Under the pieces are notes generated by a model that was not told where the DNA came from, made no database searches, and was given only the letters and a program-made list of their open reading frames with translations. Positions 16,401 to 24,023 of a stretch of DNA of 24,023 bases are shown in pieces; the first letter of the stretch is position 1, and each line of letters starts with the position of its first letter. Both the position numbers and the translations under genes were made by a program. Source of the stretch: Burkholderiaceae bacterium (GTDB lineage: Bacteria; Pseudomonadota; Gammaproteobacteria; Burkholderiales; Burkholderiaceae); contig JAGOCV010000012.1 in NCBI GenBank assembly GCA_017998575.1, positions 1 to 24,023 on the forward strand. The letters run 5' to 3'.

Positions 16401-16650
16401 GCACCGAGCTCTGCGCGTTCACCTGGTCGAAGCGCACGGTCTGGCCGTTGCCGATGGAAAAGCCCTGCCAGTTCAGGATCGTGCCCGGCGAGTTGATCAC
16501 CTGCATGCCGTTGGAGAAGGTGTTGATCGTCGCCGTACCGTTGATCACCGTGGCGCCGTGCGGCACGGCCTGTGCCAGCGCGAGCCCGCTGCAGGCGAGC
16601 CCGGCTGCGAGCGCCAGCGGCGCGATCCGGAAAGGGTGTTGTGTGCGCAT
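13450..16650 (-). CDS. TpsA-type two-partner secretion exoprotein (filamentous haemagglutinin N-terminal domain)
   Basis: Encodes 1066 residues. The ATG at 16650 is preferred over an in-frame GTG at 16659 because AGGAG sits 8 nt before it. A signal peptide is cleaved near LALAQA/VPHG (28/29). Residues about 30-260 are a TPS secretion domain: TVINGTATINTFSNGMQVIN, NWQGFSIG and LLNPNGIVFGAGS (NPNG at 109-112), with a Cys pair at C147/C153. Residues 260-380 look beta-helical. Residues about 420-680 contain 40-45-residue units of propeller-like character, for example GGWVLRETGTDSRIHVISAQNG. A Gly/Pro linker (795-850) leads to a helical C-terminal domain (about 866-1040). It should be exported to or through the outer membrane by the TpsB encoded 27 nt upstream. 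Role (adhesin, carbohydrate or ligand binding) is unknown. No immunity gene is present. Confidence 0.9.
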   Translation of the reverse strand: MRTQHPFRIAPLALAAGLACSGLALAQAVPHGATVINGTATINTFSNGMQVINSPGTILNWQGFSIGNGQTVRFDQVNAQSSVLNRVTGNAHSDILGTLQSNGRVFLLNPNGIVFGAGSVVDTAGLIASTLNISDEDFLAGNYRFSCFNAIACEAGVDVLNPHNNRIELKDGSRITTRTAGEGGQVWLIARERVESEKGSTIDAPAGQVMGATAREVTVTSPSLGQMSFTLTGTVGSRIDLSGDIDVARGAAGFFADTVRLAGGVRARSDASGAGQIAAQAASKLAVEGDARLDVSGTAAADAGAVRLSAVQQLRVAASAEIAADGGSGGGQGGLILLQSAEVILPALLGVGYAAPVQIHARGFDTEGLALARYGRVDVQETGTFDYQKIEGVSWSGESTSTGLRVDYSSSNFSNQADRASHATSIWGVGVAGDGRVLLVTLDNQSTDEFHYTGANGQTTGNRVRTWNQVYELHVIDAQGQRVSTQVLATASDSITGESGSPDLPSRFYSVLGLSKGGWVLRETGTDSRIHVISAQNGSATALDVSATATLRAMLSGGFIVEDMVEGVTTRTLYSAAGVRVTDAGAVSALLAGENLTQPLQQRWPGPQNFDERRTWRVADGQLQFVDLADDSVERSLPVPHAAVEWVTGSVGGSLLGTRYVAYIPSIALAERSTDYGAIDGGVYTPLAQGRNNDTYFNINTPTYGESLTTTDRLSHSWMALGDGSIGNTWESQVSRLESSRRTVGQTTTASSDHRVTEATGFDRIQRTLTATPAAAQGVVGRVLASPLLASMPGQSNGTAGGGGTQPPVDPGPGTGNPGTGGPGTPPAPGRTSDGELPPPAYFPGTRPAGPAGLEIASAPIRIPASAVTDTRTQAEIDAEILAEAERLVGEYMGPQDAARFAAARTDEERRPFMKEVAYAMTVGQEVYDATRSLGEEMRSAMFNGWGTAQLWGMDNDDEDFSTGLMKAMTEKLPAPPNEDGSPGVPRTRLQVAFDVADLELKQAKTKEEKDKIGRRVFRDMVHAARAASGQEVDPDADLVLSDGNGGTVRINDEGDMVYEKGSGEG

Positions 16651-16677
16651 GGCGATCACTCCTTGTTCGTCGAATGC

Positions 16678-18432
16678 TCAGAAGGCCCAGTCGAGCAGCA
16701 GGTGAAGGCGCGAATCGCCTGGCCGTGTCTGCGGCAAGCGCCGGGCGGTCAGTACGTGCGCCGCCGCGGCCGACACGCGCACGCCGGGCCGGGCTTGCCA
16801 TTGCCAGCCCAGGCCCATCGTTGTCGCGTCGGCCGAGGCCGGCTCGCCCGGCAGGGCCTGGTTGCGGCGCACCGTGGCCGCATCCAGCAGCAGGCCCACG
16901 CGATGGCCGGCCGCAACGGCCCGCCAGTACTCCAGCGCCACGGCCACGCCCTGGTCGCCCGCCATCTCGCCTTCGCGCAGGCCGCGCAGCATCGAAGAGC
17001 CACCGGCGCGGAACTGCTGCGGCGACACCAGAGCGTCGTCGCTCAGTTGCACCTGGCCGCGCAGCACCCATTCGTGGCCGCCCGGCAGGGCGCGGCGCGC
17101 CTCGCCGGCCAGATCCAGGGTGGTCCAGCCAGGCGTAGCGCCGAAGCGCGCGCCCGCATAGCGCGCATCGCTGGCGTTGGGACCGCCCAGGTTGTGGCGC
17201 AGACGGGCCTGGCCGAAGGCGCTCCAGGCGCCGTTCTGCCAGGTGGCACCCAGGGCGAGCGAGAGCGGCGCCGCGCCAACCTTGGAGCCGAGGTTCACGC
17301 CAAAGAAATCCACCACGTCGTCGTTGACGCTGCGCTCCAGCGCCACGTCCACGTAAGGCTCCAGCGCTCCGCGCCGCGCGAGCAGGTGTCGCGCCGAGAG
17401 CGTGAGCGAATCGCTTTGCCCCGAGACGTCGAAGAAGCCGCTCACCAGCCCGGGCCGACTGCGCGCCTTCGACCATTCGAGCGAGAACAGCGTGGCCCAG
17501 GACGGCACCGGGTGCTGGTAGCGCAGGGCCAGCTGCTGCTGCCGGCCCGGGTGTTCGACGGAAACCAGTGCTGTCAGGTCGAGCGAACGGCCGGGTCCGA
17601 ACAGGTCGCCGTGGCCCAGTTGCACGCGCGCGCGTTCGCGGCCGGTGGCTTCCTGGCCGGCGTTGTCGAGCATGGCGCGGCCGTAGATCGGGCTGGCGCC
17701 GCTCACGCGCACGCGCGCCTCGACCTCCGGCACGGTGCCCGCGCGTGGCCGCGCGACGGGCGGCGTCGCCACCGGCGTGTCCTGCCCGCCGGCCACCGTC
17801 TGACCGGGCGTGATGGAAAACGCGGGGGCTGCGGGTACTGCGGGTGCGGGCGGCACGCCATCGGCCGCGCGGAAGTCGACCGACCAGCGCCGGTGCGGTT
17901 GCAGGTTGGCCAGCCGCAACTGGCGATCGACCTCGCCCAGATCGGGCGAGAGGCCGCTTCGCAGCGCGGGCAGCGTAGCGCGGGCCAACGCCGCGTCGGC
18001 AAGCGCCGCCTCGGGCCCGGCTGCGTCGGACCGCTCGAGGGTCACCTGCGCGAGCCGTAGCGCATGCACGCGAACCAGCGCCGTGCCGCCCTGGAGCAAA
18101 GGTGCATCGACGGCCACCAGGCCGAGCCCCGCCATGTCGTGCGCCTGGCCCACGGCCTGCCGCACGCGCGCCAGCAGGGCGGCGTCGGCCGGCTGGCCGA
18201 TCAGCTGCCGCACGCTGGCCTGGATGGCCGAGGGCGCCAGACCAGCACCGCCCAGCACCACCACCGAGTCGAGTGGCGGCGCCGATGCTGCGGTGGCTAT
18301 CGGCGCCTGGGCCCGCGCGGCGGCGGCCGGCGCCAGCAACCCGGCCACCAGCAGCCACCCGACGGCCCGGCTGGCGCGCGCAGCCGGTGGCCGGCCACGG
18401 CGGCGGTGCGCCTCGTGCAACTGCCCCTGCAT
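16678..18432 (-). CDS. TpsB-type outer-membrane transporter (ShlB/FhaC/HecB family)
   Basis: Encodes 584 residues, normal for the family, which translocates the partner TpsA across the outer membrane. An N-terminal signal region (hydrophobic 23-40, cleavage near ARAQA) precedes POTRA1 (about 54-122), POTRA2 (about 124-242) and a 16-strand barrel starting at SPIYGRAMLDNAGQEATGRER. The conserved L6-loop motif is seen as LRGLREGEMAGDQG (R483-G484), and the chain ends with Phe as outer-membrane proteins do. A Pro/Ala-rich insert of about 45 residues (192-236) lies inside POTRA2. AGGGGGA precedes the ATG on the complement. It is first in the operon, 27 nt before tpsA, and divergent from the response regulator gene. 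Confidence 0.93.
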   Translation of the reverse strand: MQGQLHEAHRRRGRPPAARASRAVGWLLVAGLLAPAAAARAQAPIATAASAPPLDSVVVLGGAGLAPSAIQASVRQLIGQPADAALLARVRQAVGQAHDMAGLGLVAVDAPLLQGGTALVRVHALRLAQVTLERSDAAGPEAALADAALARATLPALRSGLSPDLGEVDRQLRLANLQPHRRWSVDFRAADGVPPAPAVPAAPAFSITPGQTVAGGQDTPVATPPVARPRAGTVPEVEARVRVSGASPIYGRAMLDNAGQEATGRERARVQLGHGDLFGPGRSLDLTALVSVEHPGRQQQLALRYQHPVPSWATLFSLEWSKARSRPGLVSGFFDVSGQSDSLTLSARHLLARRGALEPYVDVALERSVNDDVVDFFGVNLGSKVGAAPLSLALGATWQNGAWSAFGQARLRHNLGGPNASDARYAGARFGATPGWTTLDLAGEARRALPGGHEWVLRGQVQLSDDALVSPQQFRAGGSSMLRGLREGEMAGDQGVAVALEYWRAVAAGHRVGLLLDAATVRRNQALPGEPASADATTMGLGWQWQARPGVRVSAAAAHVLTARRLPQTRPGDSRLHLLLDWAF

Positions 18433-18583
18433 CGTTCTTCCCCCTTGTTTCTTCCGGATGCGCGGACTCTAGGCAGGGCACGGCCGGCGCGCTCCCCATG
18501 AATATGGGGGACGGCCGCGCCGGCTCTTGCGCGGACACGGCTTCTGGCTATGCTCCGCGCACCGCCGGCTCCATCCCATCCGC
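18433..18583. promoter_or_regulatory. divergent promoter region tpsB / response regulator with nested inverted repeat
   Basis: Plus strand: TTGCGC (18527-18532), 16 bp, TATGCT (18549-18554), a possible promoter for the response regulator. Minus strand: TAGAGT (complement of 18466-18471) as a possible tpsB -10, with no good -35. Between them lies CCCCAT-N4-ATGGGG (18494-18509), enclosed by GCCGGCGCG (18483-18491) and CGCGCCGGC (18516-18524). The inner repeat sits where a regulator could activate tpsB, about 23 bp upstream of its -10 element. This is the natural binding site for the NarL-type regulator encoded next door, but that is inference from position and symmetry. Confidence 0.5.
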
Positions 18584-19276
18584 ATGCCGACTTCCGCCCC
18601 CGCGCCCTGGCGCGTCGTCCTGATCGAGGACAACCCCGACACGCGCCGGTTCTTCGAGGACAGCGTGCGCGGGCATCCGGCGCTCACGCTGGTGGCGGCG
18701 TTCGAGGCGATCGGCCCTGCCCTCGACTGGTTCGAGCACGAAGACGCCGACCTTCTCCTCACCGACCTGGGCCTGCCCGATGGCAGCGGGCTCGACGTGC
18801 TGCGCGCGGTGGGGACTCGCCATCCACGCTGCGACATGCTGGTCATCTCGATGTTCGGCGACGAGGAGCACGTCGTGGCCAGCATCGAGGCCGGCGCCGT
18901 GGGTTACGTGCACAAGGATTCCAACGCGGCCGGCATCGCCGACACGCTGCTGGCCGTGAAGAACGGCGCCTCGCCCATCTCGCCCATGGTGGCGCGCGGC
19001 CTGCTGGCTCGCCTGCGCTCGCGCCCGCCAGCCGACCCGCCGGCCGTGGATGCCGGGCCCGCCGTGCCACTGACGCCGCGCGAGCGTGAAGTGCTGGAGC
19101 TGATCGCACGCGGCTATTCGTATGCCGAGATCGCCCAGCTCGGCGGCGTGACGCATCACACCGTTCAGGGCCACATCAAGAACCTCTACGGCAAGCTGGC
19201 CGTCCACTCGCGCAGCGAGGCGGTGTTCGAGGCCAGCCGGCTGGGCCTGATCCGCTCGATGCCGCTGGCACGCTGA
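18584..19276 (+). CDS. NarL/FixJ-type response regulator
   Basis: Encodes 230 residues. The receiver domain (about 8-125) has the acidic pair in VVLIEDN (E15, D16), phosphoacceptor D61 (LLLTDLGLPDG), S89 (LVISM) and K111 (GYVHKD). After a Pro-rich linker (146-160) comes a GerE/LuxR-type HTH (161-222): LTPREREVLELIARGYSYAEIA and THHTVQGHIKNLYGKL. The start is set at MPTSAPAPWR because the receiver's first strand follows within 10 residues; in-frame upstream codons would overlap the proposed promoter. The Shine-Dalgarno is weak. Divergent from tpsB and in the same orientation as the histidine kinase 5 kb away. The NarL-type output domain matches the HisKA_3 kinase class, so the two probably form one two-component system controlling tpsBA. 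Confidence 0.93.
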   Translation: MPTSAPAPWRVVLIEDNPDTRRFFEDSVRGHPALTLVAAFEAIGPALDWFEHEDADLLLTDLGLPDGSGLDVLRAVGTRHPRCDMLVISMFGDEEHVVASIEAGAVGYVHKDSNAAGIADTLLAVKNGASPISPMVARGLLARLRSRPPADPPAVDAGPAVPLTPREREVLELIARGYSYAEIAQLGGVTHHTVQGHIKNLYGKLAVHSRSEAVFEASRLGLIRSMPLAR

Positions 19277-19582
19277 AGAGCCGGCCCGCCCGCAGGCGCA
19301 AAAGGCCCTGGCAGGGGGCTTGAAATCGGCAAAAAAGTTATAATGTCAGGCTTGTCACGGCAAGAGCGACAGCAGCACCTCCGGAATCCGGCCCACCGAT
19401 GCCCCCGCGCACGACCGGCCACCCGCCCCGCAAGGACTGCACTCCAAATGTTCGCCCACCCATCTTGCCTTTGAGTGCGCCGGCCTTCATCTGCTGTTGA
19501 AGGTCTGCCCTCGTCACCCGCGCCGGGCCCGTTGGCGCGCCTGTTGCCAGTTTCTTTTGTTCATTTGACGTCCAGAGGTTTT
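19277..19582 (+). promoter_or_regulatory. rpoD promoter and long 5' leader
   Basis: This 306-bp gap contains a perfect TATAAT at 19339-19344, preceded by an A-rich run. CTTGAAA, identical to the sigma-32 -35 consensus, lies at 19319-19325, only 13 bp upstream; that spacing is short for sigma-70 but fits a heat-shock promoter, whose -10 (CCCCAT) is however absent. Transcription from about 19351 would give a leader of about 230 nt. A small dyad (TGTC/GACA outer arms 19344-19347 and 19368-19371; CTTG/CAAG inner arms 19351-19354 and 19361-19364) lies at its start. AGAGG (19574-19578) precedes the rpoD ATG. No convincing small ORF is seen. Confidence 0.6.
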
Positions 19583-21979
<2,397 letters not shown>

Positions 21980-22026
21980 ATGGCGCGCCCGCCGCACACG
22001 AAGCGGCTGGCGCCCAGAAAAAACGA

Positions 22027-22047
22027 GGGCACCGCGAGGTGCCCTTT
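22027..22047. terminator. bidirectional rho-independent terminator between rpoD and ligB
   Basis: A perfect 7-bp stem, GGGCACC (22027-22033) and GGTGCCC (22038-22044), closes a GCGA tetraloop (GNRA type). It is followed by TTT on the plus strand and flanked on the other side by a run of A's (about 22017-22023), which reads as a U-tract on the minus strand. It can therefore end both rpoD transcripts and those of the convergent dioxygenase operon. The U-tract is stronger for the minus-strand operon. Confidence 0.85.
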
Positions 22048-22069
22048 GTCATGGGTGAAACCGCGACGC

Positions 22070-22912
22070 TCAGGCGTCCAGCGCCTGCATCGCCATCATG
22101 CCAGCGGCCGTGTTGCTGATCGGGATGTGATAGTTGGTGTGCACCGCACGCACGCGGCCCGGCACGGCGGCGCGCGCGGCCAGCCACATGAGCAGTTCCA
22201 CGCCCTGGGTGCCGGTCTTCTCCACCAGTTCGTGGATGCTGAACTGCGTGACCCATTCAGGATCGTGGATCAGGCTGTCCATGAATTTCAGGTCGAACGG
22301 CTTGTTGATGAAGCCGGCACGCTCGCCATCGAGCTGGTGCGACAGGCCGCCCGTGCCGATCACCACCACGCGGCGCGGGTCGTCCCACGCCCGCAGCGCC
22401 TCGCCCACGGCACGGCCCAGCGCCACGCAGCGCTTCGCGCTGGGCAGCGGGAACTGCACGGTGTTGATGCAGATGGGAACGGTGAGCACGGGGCAGCGCT
22501 CCTGGGGCCAGAACAGCTTGAGCGGCAGCGCGAAGGCGTGGTCCACCAGCATGTCCTGGCACGTGGTGACGTCGAACTCGGCCTCGACCAGATAGTTGAT
22601 GAGGTGCCAGGACAGCTCGGGCACGCCGTCGAACGGCGGCAGCGTGGGCAGGCCCCAGCCCTCGTCGGCATTGCTGTAGCGCGGCGCCGCGCCGATCGCG
22701 AAGGTGGGCATCTTGTCGAGGAAGAAGTTGAGCCCGTGGTCGTTGTAGAAGACGACGGCGATGTCGGGCCTGGCGTCGGCGAGCCACTCGCGCACGGGCA
22801 GGAAGCCGTCGAAGAACGGCTTCCAGTAGGGATCCTGCTGGCGGCCGCGCGCGATCGCGCCGCCGATGGAGGGAACGTGGGACGTGGTGAGTCCGCCGAC
22901 GATGGTGGCCAT
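22070..22912 (-). CDS. ligB: protocatechuate 4,5-dioxygenase, beta (catalytic) subunit
   Basis: Encodes 280 residues closely fitting LigB/PmdB. Fe(II) ligands are H12 (TTSHVPSIGG), H59 (YNDHGLNFF) and E239 (TQGVELLMWLAARAA); the catalytic base is H192 (GTGGLSHQLDG). It also has the LigB-type stretches NADEGWGLPTLPPFDG and CINTVQFPLPSAKRC. The enzyme cleaves protocatechuate to 4-carboxy-2-hydroxymuconate semialdehyde; closely related family members act on gallate, so that is the main alternative. ACGGAGACATCCC precedes the ATG. It lies 19 nt behind its alpha-subunit gene. The rest of the 4,5-cleavage pathway (dehydrogenase, hydrolase, hydratase, aldolase) is not downstream, since a terminator and rpoD follow. 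Confidence 0.93.
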   Translation of the reverse strand: MATIVGGLTTSHVPSIGGAIARGRQQDPYWKPFFDGFLPVREWLADARPDIAVVFYNDHGLNFFLDKMPTFAIGAAPRYSNADEGWGLPTLPPFDGVPELSWHLINYLVEAEFDVTTCQDMLVDHAFALPLKLFWPQERCPVLTVPICINTVQFPLPSAKRCVALGRAVGEALRAWDDPRRVVVIGTGGLSHQLDGERAGFINKPFDLKFMDSLIHDPEWVTQFSIHELVEKTGTQGVELLMWLAARAAVPGRVRAVHTNYHIPISNTAAGMMAMQALDA

Positions 22913-22931
22913 GGGATGTCTCCGTGGGAAA

Positions 22932-23309
22932 TCAATACGTCGCCAGCGTGGCGGGCTGGTCGTTCTGCGCGACCAGGCGCGCCTTGAAGGCGTCTTTCGT
23001 CATGCCGGTCTGCGCGGCGCCCAGGTCCTGCACGTCCAGGCCGAGGATGCCGGCGAACTTGGCGAGGTAGTACACGTTGCCACCGGCCGACAGCAGCGCG
23101 AGCACGTCGCGCCGCGCGATGGCATCGGCCTGCTCGCCCGTCAGGCCGTAGCGGCGCATGTAGCCCACCTCGTCCGCGCGGAAGGCCTCGCGGTTCGCGG
23201 CGTCGTTGAAAGAGAAGCACATGCGGTTGAGCGCATAGCCCTTCATGGCCTGCGATCCGTCGAACAGCACCGTGCCGGGAATCGGGCCGGGCGATGGGGA
23301 TGAGGGCAT
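22932..23309 (-). CDS. ligA: protocatechuate 4,5-dioxygenase, alpha subunit
   Basis: Encodes 125 residues, the usual LigA/PmdA size. GSQAMKGYALNRMCFSFNDAANREAF, RADEVGYMRRYGLTGEQADAI and LSAGGNVYYLAKFAGILGLDVQ match the family. The subunit has no metal and completes the active-site cover of LigB. The frame stays open far upstream (to about 23942), but the ATG at 23309 is preceded by CCGGAGACATCC and begins the family-like sequence after a short Pro/Ser-rich lead, so the longer version is rejected. First gene of a two-gene operon with ligB and divergent from the EamA-type transporter gene. Confidence 0.92.
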   Translation of the reverse strand: MPSSPSPGPIPGTVLFDGSQAMKGYALNRMCFSFNDAANREAFRADEVGYMRRYGLTGEQADAIARRDVLALLSAGGNVYYLAKFAGILGLDVQDLGAAQTGMTKDAFKARLVAQNDQPATLATY

Positions 23310-23429
23310 GGATGTCTCCGGAAGAATGCGGCGAGTGTCCGCCACGCCCCTGCCCCGCGTGCTGACCTGGATCAAGCCCACGCGCCGCCGCGGCGGCCGA
23401 TCGTGCGTACGCGTACCATCGGGGCCGCC
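23310..23429. promoter_or_regulatory. divergent intergenic region ligA / transporter
   Basis: A 120-bp, very G+C-rich gap. The only symmetrical element seen is the perfect 10-bp palindrome GTACGCGTAC (23407-23416), with TACCAT (23414-23419) as a weak -10 candidate for the plus-strand gene. No clear -35 and no adjacent regulator gene are present. Confidence 0.3.
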
Positions 23430-24023
23430 ATGTCCCTTTCCGCTCCCACGCCCGGCCAGGCTCTTGCCGCCGCCAACCGCCGCGGCATCATCGCGATGAT
23501 GCTGTCCGCCATGACTTTCGTCGCCAACGATGCGCTGCTGAAGTACGCCAGCCAGTCGCTGCCGGGCATGCAGGCCATCTTCCTGCGCGGCGTGTTCGCC
23601 ACGCTGTTCCTGCTGGCGCTGTGCCAGGCCATGGGCGTGACGCAACACTTCAACCGGCTGGGCGACCGGCGCCTGCTCACGCGCTCGTCGCTGGACGCGG
23701 TGGCCACCCTGCTCTACCTCACGGCCCTTTTCCACCTGCCGCTGGGCAACGCCACGGCCATCAACATGGCGGCGCCGCTCTTCATCATGCTGTTCGCGGT
23801 GCTGGTGCTGCGCGAGCGTGCCGGCTTCACGCGCTGGGCGGCGCTGGCCGGCGGCTTCGCGGGGGTGCTGTTGATCGTGCAGCCGGCGGCCGAGGGTTTC
23901 AACGCCTGGGCCCTGCTGTCCGTGGTCGGCACGGTGCTGCACGCGGCGCGCGACCTGCTCACGCGCTTCATCGACCGCAGCATTCCCACGCTGGTGCTCA
24001 CGCTCTCCACGATGATCGCGGTG
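23430..24023 (+). CDS. EamA/DMT-family membrane transporter, 5' part (3' end outside window)
   Basis: Open from the ATG at 23430 to the window end: 198 residues of an expected roughly 280-310. Six or so hydrophobic segments are visible, including GIIAMMLSAMTFVANDALLKY (typical first EamA helix), AIFLRGVFATLFLLALC, NATAINMAAPLFIMLFAVLVL with the family loop RERAGFTRWAALAGGFAGVLLIV, and WALLSVVGTVLHAARDLLTR. The motif after helix four (LRER, then a Gly-rich helix) marks the end of the first of two EamA repeats. Such carriers export or import small metabolites across the inner membrane. Position opposite ligAB hints at a link with aromatic-acid metabolism, but the substrate cannot be told. Confidence 0.9.
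   Translation, partial: MSLSAPTPGQALAAANRRGIIAMMLSAMTFVANDALLKYASQSLPGMQAIFLRGVFATLFLLALCQAMGVTQHFNRLGDRRLLTRSSLDAVATLLYLTALFHLPLGNATAINMAAPLFIMLFAVLVLRERAGFTRWAALAGGFAGVLLIVQPAAEGFNAWALLSVVGTVLHAARDLLTRFIDRSIPTLVLTLSTMIAV

Noticed and set aside
16651..16659. GTG start for tpsA at 16659
   Set aside because: AGGAG lies only a few bases from the GTG or overlaps its spacing, whereas it stands at an ideal 8 nt from the ATG at 16650, which also starts a normal signal peptide.
13582..18060. Plus-strand open frame of 1492 codons across the TPS genes
   Set aside because: It is antisense to tpsA and tpsB, both of which have clear family motifs. The translation is rich in Arg, His, Ala and Gly as expected of a shadow frame in G+C-rich DNA, with no ribosome-binding site or motif.
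23407..23416. GTACGCGTAC palindrome as a regulator operator
   Set aside because: Short palindromes of this kind arise readily in G+C-rich sequence, and no regulator gene or second copy supports it.
22932..23942. Extended 336-residue version of LigA
   Set aside because: The extension runs antisense through the transporter gene and lacks any family similarity; the ATG at 23309 has a good ribosome-binding site and gives the normal LigA length.

Overview
The window is a G+C-rich chromosomal segment with a strong G/C bias at third codon positions. It most resembles a Comamonadaceae-type betaproteobacterium (order Burkholderiales). The pointers are a Bug/TctC-type solute receptor, LigAB-type protocatechuate 4,5-dioxygenase genes, an RpoD with a very long Lys/Ala/Pro-rich N-terminal tail, and recurring GGAGACA ribosome-binding sites. 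This placement is inferred from gene content only; no database search was possible.

Layout. (1) 1-2762: the 3' part of a gamma-glutamyltransferase gene, a small secreted DUF2845-type protein and, convergent to them, a ParD-like antitoxin-type gene that overlaps a type I methionine aminopeptidase gene by 4 bp. (2) 3018-9502: a divergent catabolic cluster. On the minus strand are an FAD aromatic hydroxylase and a TctC-type periplasmic receptor. On the plus strand are an FrsA/pseudooxynicotine-hydrolase-like alpha/beta hydrolase, a LigA-like small subunit, a LigB-like ring-cleavage subunit, a PcaD-like hydrolase and an AraC-family regulator, with tight spacing or overlaps through the four enzyme genes. 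The divergent promoter region carries three helically phased CC(C/G)GTCAA repeats. The set suggests uptake, ring hydroxylation, meta cleavage and C-C or ester/lactone hydrolysis of an aromatic or N-heterocyclic acid whose identity the sequence does not reveal. (3) 9570-21979: dnaG and rpoD, which are neighbours in the classical macromolecular-synthesis operon, are separated here by about 8 kb. The intervening block holds a two-partner secretion pair on the minus strand (TpsB transporter 18432->16678, TpsA exoprotein 16650->13450), bracketed on the plus strand by a histidine kinase (overlapping dnaG by 4 bp) and a NarL-type response regulator. The response regulator is divergent from tpsB across a 150-bp region with a nested inverted repeat. 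(4) 22027-24023: a bidirectional terminator, a second LigAB pair that matches genuine protocatechuate 4,5-dioxygenase, and the start of a divergent EamA-type transporter gene that runs off the window.

The most distinctive features are the kinase-TpsA-TpsB-regulator island inside the dnaG-rpoD locus, with an atypical TpsA passenger (a propeller-like middle and a helical C-terminal domain in place of a long beta-helix), and the unassigned ring-cleavage cluster. Smaller points are a probably leaderless dnaG start, an unusual rpoD promoter with a leader of about 230 nt, and the antitoxin-like/aminopeptidase gene pair. No tRNA, rRNA, CRISPR array, transposase or attachment site was recognised.
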